A stretch of 53,052 bases of DNA from assembly GCA_902615855.1 (NCBI GenBank), contig CACMQN010000009.1, forward strand, positions 1 through 53,052. Direction: 5' to 3'. The translations under genes were made by a program, and so were the position numbers. The notes below the pieces were generated by a model that saw only the letters and a program-made list of their open reading frames with translations, ran no database searches and had not been told where the DNA came from. Within the stretch, counting starts at the first letter, position 1. Each line of letters starts with the position of its first letter. This DNA is from an uncultured Candidatus Actinomarina sp. GTDB lineage: Bacteria; Actinomycetota; Acidimicrobiia; Actinomarinales; Actinomarinaceae. Positions 42,237-49,776 of the stretch are shown piece by piece.

Positions 42237-42254
42237 TGTTAACTACTATTAACA
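42237..42254. promoter_or_regulatory. Putative metal-regulator operator upstream of the Fe(III) binding protein
   Basis: TGTTAACTACTATTAACA repeats both half-sites and the spacer length of the dyad upstream of the DtxR-like gene. A further palindrome, TTAACGTTAA, lies at 42220-42229. The site is followed by an AT-rich candidate -10 region and AAAGG six bases before the ATG, so it would cover the promoter. Confidence 0.6.
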
Positions 42255-42281
42255 ATATATATAAGCTATAAAAGGTAAAAA

Positions 42282-43397
42282 ATGAACAAAAAATTTATTG
42301 CTTTGATTTCTGTAATGCTTATGGTTTTTGCGGCATGTGCTTCCCAAGGTGAGCAAGGCGCACAAGGACCAGCAGGTGAAGCAGGTCCAGCAGGTCCTGC
42401 AGGTGAAGTTTCACAAGAAGCTATTGATGCTGCTGTTGAAGCAGCCTTAGCTGAGCCTGAAGCAGAAGTTGGAGGAACGCTTGTTATTTATAGTGGAAGA
42501 AAAGAAAGTCTAGTTGCAGATGTAATTGCAGCTTTCGAAGCTTCTTCTGGTGTAGATGTTGAGGTCAGATATGCTAAAAGTGCTGCCTTAGCAGGAACAC
42601 TAGAGCTTGAAGGTGCAATTAGCCCAGCTGACGTATTTTTCTCACAAGATCCAGTAAGTCTTGGCGTAGTAGCTAAAGCAGGTTTATTTGATAGATTACC
42701 AGCTGACTTACTTGACAATGTTCCATCATGGGCTGTTGATAGAAATGGTTTTTGGGTTGGTACATCAGGAAGGTCACGATCATTGGTCATTGACACAAGA
42801 GATGTAACTGAAGCAGAATTACCAGGTGATATCTATGGTCTAGCAGATGAAAAGTTTAGAAATAGATTAGGACTTGCACCAACTAACTCATCATTCATTG
42901 CAATGATTGCTTGCATGATTGAGTCTGATGGTGAAGAAAAAGTTCTAGAGTGGTTAACTGCTATCAATGGTCTTGGATACGGAGAGTATCCAAAGAACTC
43001 CCCACAAGTTGCTGCGGCAGATGCTGGCGAGTTAGACATTGGAATGATTAATCACTATTACACATTAAGAGTACTTGCCGAGAATGGCGATAGTCCTGTT
43101 AAAAATGTGTATTTAGATGGTGGTTGTGGCGCTATGGTTATGCCAGCTGGTGCAGGTGTTTTGTCAACTAGTCAAAATAAACCAGCTGCTCTAGCATTTA
43201 TTGAATTTTTACATTCTACGAGTGCCCAAGAGCATTTTACTAATACTGTTTATGAGTTCCCTCTCGTTGCCGGTATAACACCAAACGCATTACTTCCAGA
43301 CATTAATAGTTTGAATTCTCCATCGAATTTGAACTGGTCTGCGTTAGCACTTTGGCAGGAAAAAGCTGTTGAATTGATTGCGCAAGCAGGTTTCTAG
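42282..43397 (+). CDS. Fe(III) ABC transporter substrate-binding lipoprotein with collagen-like linker
   Basis: Captures ferric iron outside the membrane. The 371 residues start with a lipoprotein signal peptide (lipobox FAAC, Cys19). An unusual collagen-like run of about six Gly-X-Y triplets follows at residues 23-42, then an alanine/glutamate helix and the FbpA-type domain from GGTLVIYSGRKESL. The iron-binding tyrosine pair is visible in MINHYYTLRVL. Codon and alanine use are richer in G/C than in neighbours, as for the other abundant binding protein. It is preceded by AAAGG and a putative iron operator, and followed by a strong terminator before the permease gene. Confidence 0.92.
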   Translation: MNKKFIALISVMLMVFAACASQGEQGAQGPAGEAGPAGPAGEVSQEAIDAAVEAALAEPEAEVGGTLVIYSGRKESLVADVIAAFEASSGVDVEVRYAKSAALAGTLELEGAISPADVFFSQDPVSLGVVAKAGLFDRLPADLLDNVPSWAVDRNGFWVGTSGRSRSLVIDTRDVTEAELPGDIYGLADEKFRNRLGLAPTNSSFIAMIACMIESDGEEKVLEWLTAINGLGYGEYPKNSPQVAAADAGELDIGMINHYYTLRVLAENGDSPVKNVYLDGGCGAMVMPAGAGVLSTSQNKPAALAFIEFLHSTSAQEHFTNTVYEFPLVAGITPNALLPDINSLNSPSNLNWSALALWQEKAVELIAQAGF

Positions 43398-43436
43398 TCA
43401 GTCATTAAATTAACTAGTAAGCTCGAAACCGAATAG

Positions 43437-43476
43437 AATTCTGGCCAGGGGTTTCTCTGGCCAGAATTTTTCTTTT
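43437..43476 (+). terminator. Strong intrinsic terminator/attenuator between the binding protein and permease genes
   Basis: AATTCTGGCCAG (43437-43448) and CTGGCCAGAATT (43457-43468) form a perfect 12-bp stem with an eight-base loop, followed by TTTTCTTTT. It should end most transcripts after the binding-protein gene. Read-through would supply lower levels of permease and ATPase. Confidence 0.88.
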
Positions 43477-43508
43477 AATAAGTCAAAATCAAATATATCC
43501 TTAGTATT

Positions 43509-45065
43509 GTGAAGATCCCAAAAAGTTTAATTTCGATAAATTCATTTATATTAATTACTTTTCTAATGCCTGTTATTTATATGCTTTGGCGATTTGTTAA
43601 TTTTTCAAGATCACTATCAAGTTTCTTTCAATCATGGGATGTTTTTGGATTACTATTTAATACAATTGCAGTATTTATTGCAGTTGTAATTTCAAGTCTC
43701 ATTGTTGGTTTATTGATATCGATTGTGACAGTTAGGTTCGATTTTGCAGGGTCAAAAATTTTATTTACTCTATGTGCCTTACCATTAGTAATTCCCTCAT
43801 ATATAGGTGCATTAACTTATATCTCTGCATTCTCTCCAAAAGGGTTATTTGTACAACTTTTTAATAGTCTCGGATTAGAAGAAATTGCAGGTATTGATGG
43901 ATTTTTAGGTAGTTGGCTAGTTCTAACTTTATTCACATATCCATATGTTCAACTAATTTGTAGTAGCGCACTTAGAAATCTTGACTCAACAGTTGAAGAT
44001 GCTGCTAGATCACTGGGAGTGAGTCAGCTTAAAGTCTATACAAATGTTGTAATACCTAGGTTAAAGAAACCGATAATATATTCAGGTCTGTTAGTAGGCC
44101 TCTATGTCATATCTGATTTTGGCGCTGTTTCTTTGATGAGATATTCAACAGTAACAAAAGCAATATATGCATATTACGAATTTAGTATTCTAGGAGATCC
44201 TGTTATTTTTTACTCAAGTCTTCTCATTGTGTTGGCCTTGATTATAAGTTTTGTTCAAAGAGGTTCAGCAACCTCTAGATCTGCGAAAGTATCAGGAACT
44301 CCAAGAGTTCCAAAAAAAATAAAATTAGAGCGCAGTGGAAAAATGCTTACATATAGTTTTCTTGGCTTTGTAATTTTTCTTGGGCTAGTTATTCCAATAT
44401 CTGTATTAAGTTTTTGGTTATTGCGTGGAATTTATTACGGAAATGACGTCAGCTCATCATTGCCTGGAATATTTGGTTCATTTTCTGCGGCGATAGTAAC
44501 TTCCATATTTGCCATCATTATCTCAATGCCAATCGTGATATTGATTTCTCAATATAAATCAAAATTTGGTGACATTCTTGAAAAGTTAATGTTATCACTT
44601 TATGGGTTACCACATATTGCTGTTGGTGTTTCAATACTGTTTATTTCTGTAAAAATATTTCCAAGTATATATCAAAGTTTTTTTGCACTGGTTGTTTCGT
44701 ATTTAATTGTATTTCTTCCACAAGCGATAGGAGGTGGCCAAGCTTCAATGGAACAAGTAAAGTCGACATATATTGAGGCAAGTCTTGGCCTTGGTTTGTC
44801 TAAAGTTGAAACTTTTCAAAAGATTACATTTCCATTAATTTATAGAGGATTATTTGCTGGTGGCGCACTTGTATTTCTTTCTACAATGAAAGAGCTTCCA
44901 CAAACCTTGTTATTAAGACCAACAGAATTTAGTACAATGGCTGTTGACGTATGGTCTTTTGCTTCAGAAGCACTCTTTACACAAGCTGCATTTTCTGCCT
45001 TTATATTGTTGGCAATAAGCGCAATCCCTACTTATATATTAAGTACAAGGAATTTGACGGTTTAA
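43509..45065 (+). CDS. Fe(III) ABC transporter permease (FbpB-like, double length)
   Basis: Membrane channel of the ferric iron importer. The 518 residues form two homologous halves with about 12 helices in total. Each half carries an EAA coupling loop: EDAARSLGVSQLKVYTNVVIP (about residues 158-178) and IEASLGLGLSKVETFQKITFP (about 421-441). A basic linker joins the halves at about 255-280. The start is GTG at 43509, 32 bases after the terminator. The ATPase gene begins two bases after its stop. Confidence 0.92.
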   Translation: MKIPKSLISINSFILITFLMPVIYMLWRFVNFSRSLSSFFQSWDVFGLLFNTIAVFIAVVISSLIVGLLISIVTVRFDFAGSKILFTLCALPLVIPSYIGALTYISAFSPKGLFVQLFNSLGLEEIAGIDGFLGSWLVLTLFTYPYVQLICSSALRNLDSTVEDAARSLGVSQLKVYTNVVIPRLKKPIIYSGLLVGLYVISDFGAVSLMRYSTVTKAIYAYYEFSILGDPVIFYSSLLIVLALIISFVQRGSATSRSAKVSGTPRVPKKIKLERSGKMLTYSFLGFVIFLGLVIPISVLSFWLLRGIYYGNDVSSSLPGIFGSFSAAIVTSIFAIIISMPIVILISQYKSKFGDILEKLMLSLYGLPHIAVGVSILFISVKIFPSIYQSFFALVVSYLIVFLPQAIGGGQASMEQVKSTYIEASLGLGLSKVETFQKITFPLIYRGLFAGGALVFLSTMKELPQTLLLRPTEFSTMAVDVWSFASEALFTQAAFSAFILLAISAIPTYILSTRNLTV

Positions 45066-45067
45066 AT

Positions 45068-46093
45068 ATGGTATTCGATAATTTAATTATAAGAGCAAGG
45101 TCACTTTCAAAATCTTATGGCAGTGAAAATGTTTTGACAGACTTCAATATTGACATTTGGTACGGTTCAATATTTGGAATTTTAGGTGTCTCTGGTTCTG
45201 GTAAAACAACAGCATTAAGGCTTCTAGCTGGTTTTGAAAACCCAGATCAAGGAACAATCGAAATGCATAACAAAGTCATATTTGATGAGAAAACTAATTT
45301 ACCACCTGAAAAAAGAAAAATTGGTATGGTATTTCAAGATTATGCACTATTCCCTCATTTAACAGTTGAAAAAAATATTGCTTTTGGGTTAAGTAAAGAA
45401 GAAATTAAAAATGGAAGACTCGAAGAGGTAATAGGTATGACAAACTTAAGTTCGTACAGAAAAAAATTTCCACAAGATATTTCAGGAGGTCAACAACAAA
45501 GAGTAGCGCTTGCAAGAGCATTGGCTCCAAAGCCAGAAGTGGTTTTGCTAGACGAACCTTTCACAAGTTTAGATGCACAGATGGCAAGAGATTTAAGAGA
45601 AGAAGTAGTTTCATTATTAAGATCCACAAAAACAACTGGAATCATAGTTACTCATGATCAGGAAGAGGCACTATCAGTTTGTGATATTGTCAGTGTTCTT
45701 GAAAATGGCAAAGTGATCCAAAGTGCTACTCCTCAGGAAATATATCTAAATCCAATAAGCCAAACTGTTGCAAACTCTGTTGGAGACCCGAATATCATAA
45801 AAGGAATATCAACAAACGGAAGAGTTAAAACATCATTAGGAACATTCAATTCTGCTTATGATGGAGAATTAGATGTTTCGATAAGACCAGAATGTATTGA
45901 AGTAAACCTAGATTCCAATGGGGATTATGTCGTTAAAGAATGTATTTTTTATGGGCATGATCAAGTAATTTCATTTGAAAATAAAAACGGTGAGATATTT
46001 AGAGCAAGATCTTTGCCATCTATGATTTTTGAACCAGGTGATATAGTTTGTATAGATGTGACTGAAGTCACTACCTTTCCTTCAAAGGACTGA
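45068..46093 (+). CDS. Fe(III) ABC transporter ATP-binding protein (FbpC-like)
   Basis: ATPase of the ferric iron importer. From ATG 45068, two bases after the permease stop, it encodes 341 residues. Walker A is GVSGSGKTT (about 39-47), then FQDYALFPHLTV, signature ISGGQQQRVALARAL, Walker B VVLLDEPFTSLD and the switch THDQEEAL. A C-terminal TOBE-like regulatory domain (about 240-341) contains VSIRPECIEV. The reading frame is open upstream into fbpB, but those residues do not fit the family. Its last 12 bases overlap a convergent small ORF. Confidence 0.93.
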   Translation: MVFDNLIIRARSLSKSYGSENVLTDFNIDIWYGSIFGILGVSGSGKTTALRLLAGFENPDQGTIEMHNKVIFDEKTNLPPEKRKIGMVFQDYALFPHLTVEKNIAFGLSKEEIKNGRLEEVIGMTNLSSYRKKFPQDISGGQQQRVALARALAPKPEVVLLDEPFTSLDAQMARDLREEVVSLLRSTKTTGIIVTHDQEEALSVCDIVSVLENGKVIQSATPQEIYLNPISQTVANSVGDPNIIKGISTNGRVKTSLGTFNSAYDGELDVSIRPECIEVNLDSNGDYVVKECIFYGHDQVISFENKNGEIFRARSLPSMIFEPGDIVCIDVTEVTTFPSKD

Positions 46094-46276
46094 ATTAATT
46101 TTTGCTATTCTTCCAGCAATAGTTTGCAAGTCACTCTCGATCTCTGCCAATCTTACTTGAGCTCTTTTATTTGAATCTTCAGATATAAACTCTCTTGAAG
46201 AAGATAAAGACTTTGAAATATCGTTAATTTCATGAAGAATTTTTTGAATTTCTTGATAAATTTCTTGTTTATTCAT
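46082..46276 (-). CDS. 64-residue coiled-coil protein, function unknown
   Basis: An unrecognised, highly charged, fully helical peptide with heptad-like spacing (IYQEIQKILHEINDISKSL and RLAEIESDLQTIAGRIAKI). It contains no cysteine and no membrane segment. It faces the iron ATPase gene tail to tail with a 12-base overlap and is divergent from the heliorhodopsin gene, 56 bases away. Its frame is longer and more regular than the shadow frames nearby. No good ribosome-binding site precedes the ATG, so a chance ORF remains possible. Confidence 0.5.
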   Translation of the reverse strand: MNKQEIYQEIQKILHEINDISKSLSSSREFISEDSNKRAQVRLAEIESDLQTIAGRIAKINSVL

Positions 46277-46332
46277 TTTTGGTAGATGTTTGTAAATTCC
46301 ATATTAATATATGAGTGTCAAAGGGGGGAAAT

Positions 46333-47139
46333 TTGATATCTGAAAAAATCCGAAAATTAAGGCGTTTTAATATCATTATGGGCTTTATGCACCTTGTACA
46401 AGGATCAGCATTATTTTGGTTAGGAACTGTAGTAAATTCCGATTTTGTAGTCCCAATAACTCTTACACAATTGGTCGGAGAGGGCAGTCCAAATGATCCA
46501 TCATCATTTGCTTTAGTACCAAAACTAGAAATATGGAGAGAAGTAACAAACTTTGGACCTGCTGTTGCAACATTCTTGTTAGCATCTGCAGTTGCACATT
46601 TTTTGATATCGGGTCCATTTTACGAAAAATACCAAGAAGACCTTGGAAAAGGAATCAATAAAGTTCGTTGGATTGAATACTCCATAAGTGCTTCTGTCAT
46701 GATAGTTTTAATTGCCTTACTAGTTGGAATTTATGATATCTGGGCATTACTTGGTATATTTTTTATGAATGCTGCAATGTGTTGGTTCGGGTGGATGATG
46801 GAAGTCAACAATCAATATACTGAAAAAGTCGATTGGACAAGTTACATTATGGGTTGTCTTGTAGGTGTTGCACCATGGATTTTCATATTTATTAATTTAA
46901 TTGGGGATGGTGTTGCAACAGATTCAAACCCACAAGGTGTACCTCAGTTTGTTGTCTGGATTTTTGTAAGTATATTTTTATTCTTTAACACTTTTTCAAT
47001 AAACATGGTTCTTCAATATAAAGGTGTAGGCAAATGGAAAGATTATCTTTACGGTGAGAGGGCATATATATGGCTTAGCTTATTAGCAAAGACTGCTCTT
47101 GCCTGGCAAGTCTTCTTTGGGACTTACCAACCAAACTAA
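46333..47139 (+). CDS. Heliorhodopsin
   Basis: Seven-helix retinal protein of the heliorhodopsin family, which has an inverted orientation relative to type-1 rhodopsins and a slow photocycle consistent with signalling. The 268 residues carry the retinal lysine in LLAKTALAWQVF (Lys253), the counterion glutamate in RWIEYSISASVMIVLIA (Glu115), and histidines at His20 (FMHLVQG) and His89 (VAHFLISG) that match the conserved pair of the reference protein 48C12. The conserved QYKGVGKWKDYLYGERAYI precedes helix 7. TTG 46333 is chosen because AAGGGGGG lies four bases upstream; GTG 46315 would add six residues. No retinal-forming dioxygenase is in the window. Confidence 0.95.
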   Translation: MISEKIRKLRRFNIIMGFMHLVQGSALFWLGTVVNSDFVVPITLTQLVGEGSPNDPSSFALVPKLEIWREVTNFGPAVATFLLASAVAHFLISGPFYEKYQEDLGKGINKVRWIEYSISASVMIVLIALLVGIYDIWALLGIFFMNAAMCWFGWMMEVNNQYTEKVDWTSYIMGCLVGVAPWIFIFINLIGDGVATDSNPQGVPQFVVWIFVSIFLFFNTFSINMVLQYKGVGKWKDYLYGERAYIWLSLLAKTALAWQVFFGTYQPN

Positions 47140-47211
47140 TTACTTTATTTTTCTAAATAGAAAAATCATCATAATTAAAACCAATACCATACCTATATAA
47201 GACAAGACCAT
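47140..47211 (-). other. Possible 23-residue membrane peptide ORF / AT-rich hairpin
   Basis: The gap between heliorhodopsin and the convergent phosphodiesterase gene holds one exact-fit minus-strand frame (ATG 47211 to TAA 47140-47142), encoding a hydrophobic peptide ending FLFRKIK. It starts two bases after the phosphodiesterase stop. The same region contains a perfect AT-rich inverted repeat (47147-47155 with 47158-47166) that could act as a weak terminator for either side. Neither reading is secure. Confidence 0.25.
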
Positions 47212-47213
47212 AA

Positions 47214-48299
47214 TTAATTTACTATTTCAATCAAAGGTATAGAGACCTCTGTCTTAGAAATTCCTCCGTGATAGCCTTTTAAGTTTGCACTTAAATGATT
47301 TGGAAAAATTATGTTTATATCATCAAGAAGAAAAATTTGCTCTGGATAAAAATTCTCTATATCTTCATTATTTGGTGTACCTAATAAAGAGATTATTTCT
47401 TCTTTTTTTAAAAAATACCCTGGAACGTTCTTGAATACTTTTTCAATTTTTTCAACCTCCCCATTTATATACACTGCTCTTTGGTCGCCATAAATTTTTA
47501 CAGATTCATCATATTCAAGTCTAAATTTGTTTTGGTCTTCAATATTAACCACTCCATGGTCAGCAGTTATACACGTATATCTATTTGAATCTATTTTTAT
47601 CATTCTTGATAAAAATTCTGAAAAGATATTTACTTCATTTTGCCATTCGTCACTATTTGTTCCATATACGTGTGCCGCAACATCAATTACTGGATAATAT
47701 ATGTAATTAAAGTGATTATCTAATATTTCGGGTAAAGATAAAATATTTTCAAGTTCATTTAAATTTTCATAGCCTATTTGATTCGCACCCATATATATGT
47801 GATCAGATAAAGGGCTACCAATCAAATTTTTTGGTTGAATAACATTGAAATTAATTTTATTTTGACTCAATATATTCCAAATAGTTTTTTGGGAAGAAAA
47901 AAAGTCATTATTTTTTAAGTAAGTTTCAGAACCTTTCCAATTTAAGGTATTGATTAATTTATTTTCCTTTTTAGCAAAATGAAAATAGCCAATCAAACCA
48001 TTATCTATCGGTTTAGAAGCAAAATTAATTGAACTTAAGGCAACACTTGTAGAACTAGGAAATGTAGAGACTATCTCATCGGTTTGGTTATTGGTAAATA
48101 AATTATCTAAATTCTCGATATTTTTGCTACCTAAGCCATCAACTAAAATAAAGTTTATTTTTTTGATTGATTGATCGTACTTTTTTAGAACTAATTTTTG
48201 GTTAACATTGAATAACTTTTCTGAACAAATGTTATTAATTAATACCTGAACAAGATCTGTTAAATTTGGAGAATCTAGAAAAAAATTATTTTTATCCAT
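47214..48299 (-). CDS. Type I phosphodiesterase/nucleotide pyrophosphatase (alkaline phosphatase superfamily)
   Basis: Metal-dependent phosphohydrolase related to nucleotide pyrophosphatases, 361 residues. The two-metal site is recognisable: Asp in NFILVDGLG (about residues 50-58), the nucleophile in FPSSTSVALSS (Thr or Ser, about 81-91), the PVIDVAAHVYG pair (Asp and His), TADHGV (Asp and His), and a final His in KGYHGGIS. There is no signal peptide, so a cytosolic or membrane-face role is likely. Actinobacteria commonly carry such single proteins of unknown substrate. It is convergent with heliorhodopsin and divergent from the second nuo cluster. Confidence 0.82.
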   Translation of the reverse strand: MDKNNFFLDSPNLTDLVQVLINNICSEKLFNVNQKLVLKKYDQSIKKINFILVDGLGSKNIENLDNLFTNNQTDEIVSTFPSSTSVALSSINFASKPIDNGLIGYFHFAKKENKLINTLNWKGSETYLKNNDFFSSQKTIWNILSQNKINFNVIQPKNLIGSPLSDHIYMGANQIGYENLNELENILSLPEILDNHFNYIYYPVIDVAAHVYGTNSDEWQNEVNIFSEFLSRMIKIDSNRYTCITADHGVVNIEDQNKFRLEYDESVKIYGDQRAVYINGEVEKIEKVFKNVPGYFLKKEEIISLLGTPNNEDIENFYPEQIFLLDDINIIFPNHLSANLKGYHGGISKTEVSIPLIEIVN

Positions 48300-48305
48300 A
48301 AAAAA

Positions 48306-48311
48306 ATATTA
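48306..48311 (-). promoter_or_regulatory. Candidate leaderless -10 element for the phosphodiesterase gene
   Basis: On the minus strand TAATAT lies six bases (all T) before the ATG at 48299. This matches the TANNNT-N6-ATG spacing seen elsewhere in the window. Confidence 0.42.
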
Positions 48312-48363
48312 CAAAAGAATTCCTCTGAAGTTTGAAATAAAACTAAACTTTTTAAGAGCATAC

Positions 48364-48369
48364 TAAAGT
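48364..48369 (+). promoter_or_regulatory. Candidate leaderless -10 element for the second nuo cluster
   Basis: TAAAGT lies exactly six bases before the ATG of nuoA copy 2, and no Shine-Dalgarno sequence is present. No Rex-type palindrome occurs in the 76-base gap, unlike in front of the first nuo operon. Confidence 0.45.
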
Positions 48370-48375
48370 TATTAT

Positions 48376-48741
48376 ATGATTTCTTATTTTCAGGATTACG
48401 TTACTGTTGGGGCAATGATAGGTCTCGGACTTGTCTTGTTTCTAGTGTTTATTTCTGTATCTGCATTACTTAGTCCCAAAAAACCAACTCCAGAAAAAGT
48501 TAAAACATATGAGTGCGGAGTAGATCCAGTAGGTGGTGGATGGAGCCAAACTTATGTTAGATACTATATATTTGGTTTATTATTTGTAATTTTTGATGTT
48601 GAGGCAGTATTTATTTTTCCATGGGCACTTAATCTAGAAAATCTTGGATACTTTGGCTTGGTTGAAATGTTTATCTTTATTTTTATTCTCTTACTTGGTT
48701 TGATATATGCCATTAGAAAGGATGTCCTCAAATGGGAGTAA
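48376..48741 (+). CDS. nuoA: NADH-quinone oxidoreductase-like subunit A (copy 2)
   Basis: Three-helix junction subunit of the second complex I-like enzyme, 121 residues. The core [19 protein letters not shown] (about residues 33-51) retains Cys47, the position of the redox-sensitive loop cysteine of mitochondrial ND3, whereas copy 1 has Ser. [22 protein letters not shown] is the conserved third segment. It leads a cluster with the order A, B, C, D, H, I, J, K and probably starts as a leaderless message. It overlaps nuoB by ten bases. Confidence 0.95.
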   Translation: MISYFQDYVTVGAMIGLGLVLFLVFISVSALLSPKKPTPEKVKTYECGVDPVGGGWSQTYVRYYIFGLLFVIFDVEAVFIFPWALNLENLGYFGLVEMFIFIFILLLGLIYAIRKDVLKWE

Positions 48742-49229
48742 TTGAAAAGTTTGGTATCCCCAAGCCTATTTCTAAAATATTGAATTGGGCAAGAGCATAT
48801 GATATGTGGTATTTCCAATTTGGTTTAGCATGCTGTGCAATTGAAGTTATGGCAGCAAGTGGACCAAGACACGATTTTATGAGATTAGGTATAATTCCAC
48901 TTCCTGCATCGCCAAGGCAAGCTGACCTAATGGTAGTTGCAGGTACCGTAACCGATAAAATGGCCCCAGCAGTCAAAAGATTATATGATCAAATGCCGGA
49001 ACCAAAGTATGTAATTTCAATGGGTTCATGTTCAAACAGTGGGGGACCGTATTGGGATTCTTACTCTGTTACAAAAGGAGTAGATCAATTAATTCCAGTA
49101 GATGTTTATGTTCCTGGATGTCCACCAAGACCGGAAGCTTTGCAAGAAGGAATAGTTTTATTACAGAAAAAAATAAAAGGTGAAGATATGAAAGAAAAGT
49201 GGAGAGAAAAAGACATTGAACCAGTCTGA
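48732..49229 (+). CDS. nuoB: NADH-quinone oxidoreductase-like subunit B (copy 2)
   Basis: Holds the terminal [4Fe-4S] cluster N2 of the second complex. The 165 residues show [12 protein letters not shown] (about 33-44), [11 protein letters not shown] (about 97-107) and [11 protein letters not shown] (about 126-136). It is clearly homologous to but distinct from copy 1, for example in GGPYWDSY where copy 1 has GGMFNNY. Its end overlaps nuoC by 14 bases. Confidence 0.96.
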   Translation: MGVIEKFGIPKPISKILNWARAYDMWYFQFGLACCAIEVMAASGPRHDFMRLGIIPLPASPRQADLMVVAGTVTDKMAPAVKRLYDQMPEPKYVISMGSCSNSGGPYWDSYSVTKGVDQLIPVDVYVPGCPPRPEALQEGIVLLQKKIKGEDMKEKWREKDIEPV

Positions 49230-49776
49230 TCAAAACGAATTCGTAAATTCAATTCAAAGTAAATTTCAAAATTCATCAGTTGAATTTGATACATTAAAAA
49301 TTGAAGTAGACTCTCAGTCTTGGGTTGATACGCATAAAACATTGAAAGCAGAATTTGATTTAAAATTTTTTAATTGGCTATCTGCTGTTGACTGGGATAA
49401 CGATGTAAAAATTGGTGACGCACCAAAAGAACCAGTAACCCCAAGTTTTGAAATAATAAGTTGTTTATCAAAAACAAATTCTGACGACTTAGTTATATCA
49501 TCTACAAAGATTTCAAAAGAGGATCCGCAAATTGATTCATTAGTTGAAGTTTTTGGTGGAGCGAACTGGCATGAAAGAGAAGCTTATGAAATGTTTGGTA
49601 TAAATTTCTTAAACCATCCAAATTTAAAGAAACTTTATCTTCCTGATGCTTATGAAGGGAATCCTCTACTCAAATCATTTGAGTTGATAAGTAGAGAAGT
49701 TAAACCTTGGCCAGGTGAAGTTGACGTAGAAGGTATGCCAGAAGATAACATCGTAGTCTCAGAAGAGGGTAGCTAA
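49216..49776 (+). CDS. nuoC: NADH-quinone oxidoreductase-like subunit C (copy 2)
   Basis: 30-kDa-type scaffold subunit, 186 residues, longer than copy 1 because the N-terminal domain is complete. The conserved block is [43 protein letters not shown] (about residues 114-156). The start is TTG at 49216 within the end of nuoB; there is no ATG that keeps the family N-terminus. It overlaps nuoD by one base (TAATG). Confidence 0.94.
   Translation: MNQSDQNEFVNSIQSKFQNSSVEFDTLKIEVDSQSWVDTHKTLKAEFDLKFFNWLSAVDWDNDVKIGDAPKEPVTPSFEIISCLSKTNSDDLVISSTKISKEDPQIDSLVEVFGGANWHEREAYEMFGINFLNHPNLKKLYLPDAYEGNPLLKSFELISREVKPWPGEVDVEGMPEDNIVVSEEGS

Noticed and set aside
46311-46343. ATG at 46311 just before heliorhodopsin
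   Set aside because: It is in a different frame and meets TGA after ten codons. The heliorhodopsin frame starts at TTG 46333 (strong AAGGGGGG) or GTG 46315.
48300-48375. Rex site before the second nuo cluster
   Set aside because: The gap was read on both strands and contains no TTGTGA...TCACAA-like palindrome, only AT-rich sequence and two candidate -10 elements.
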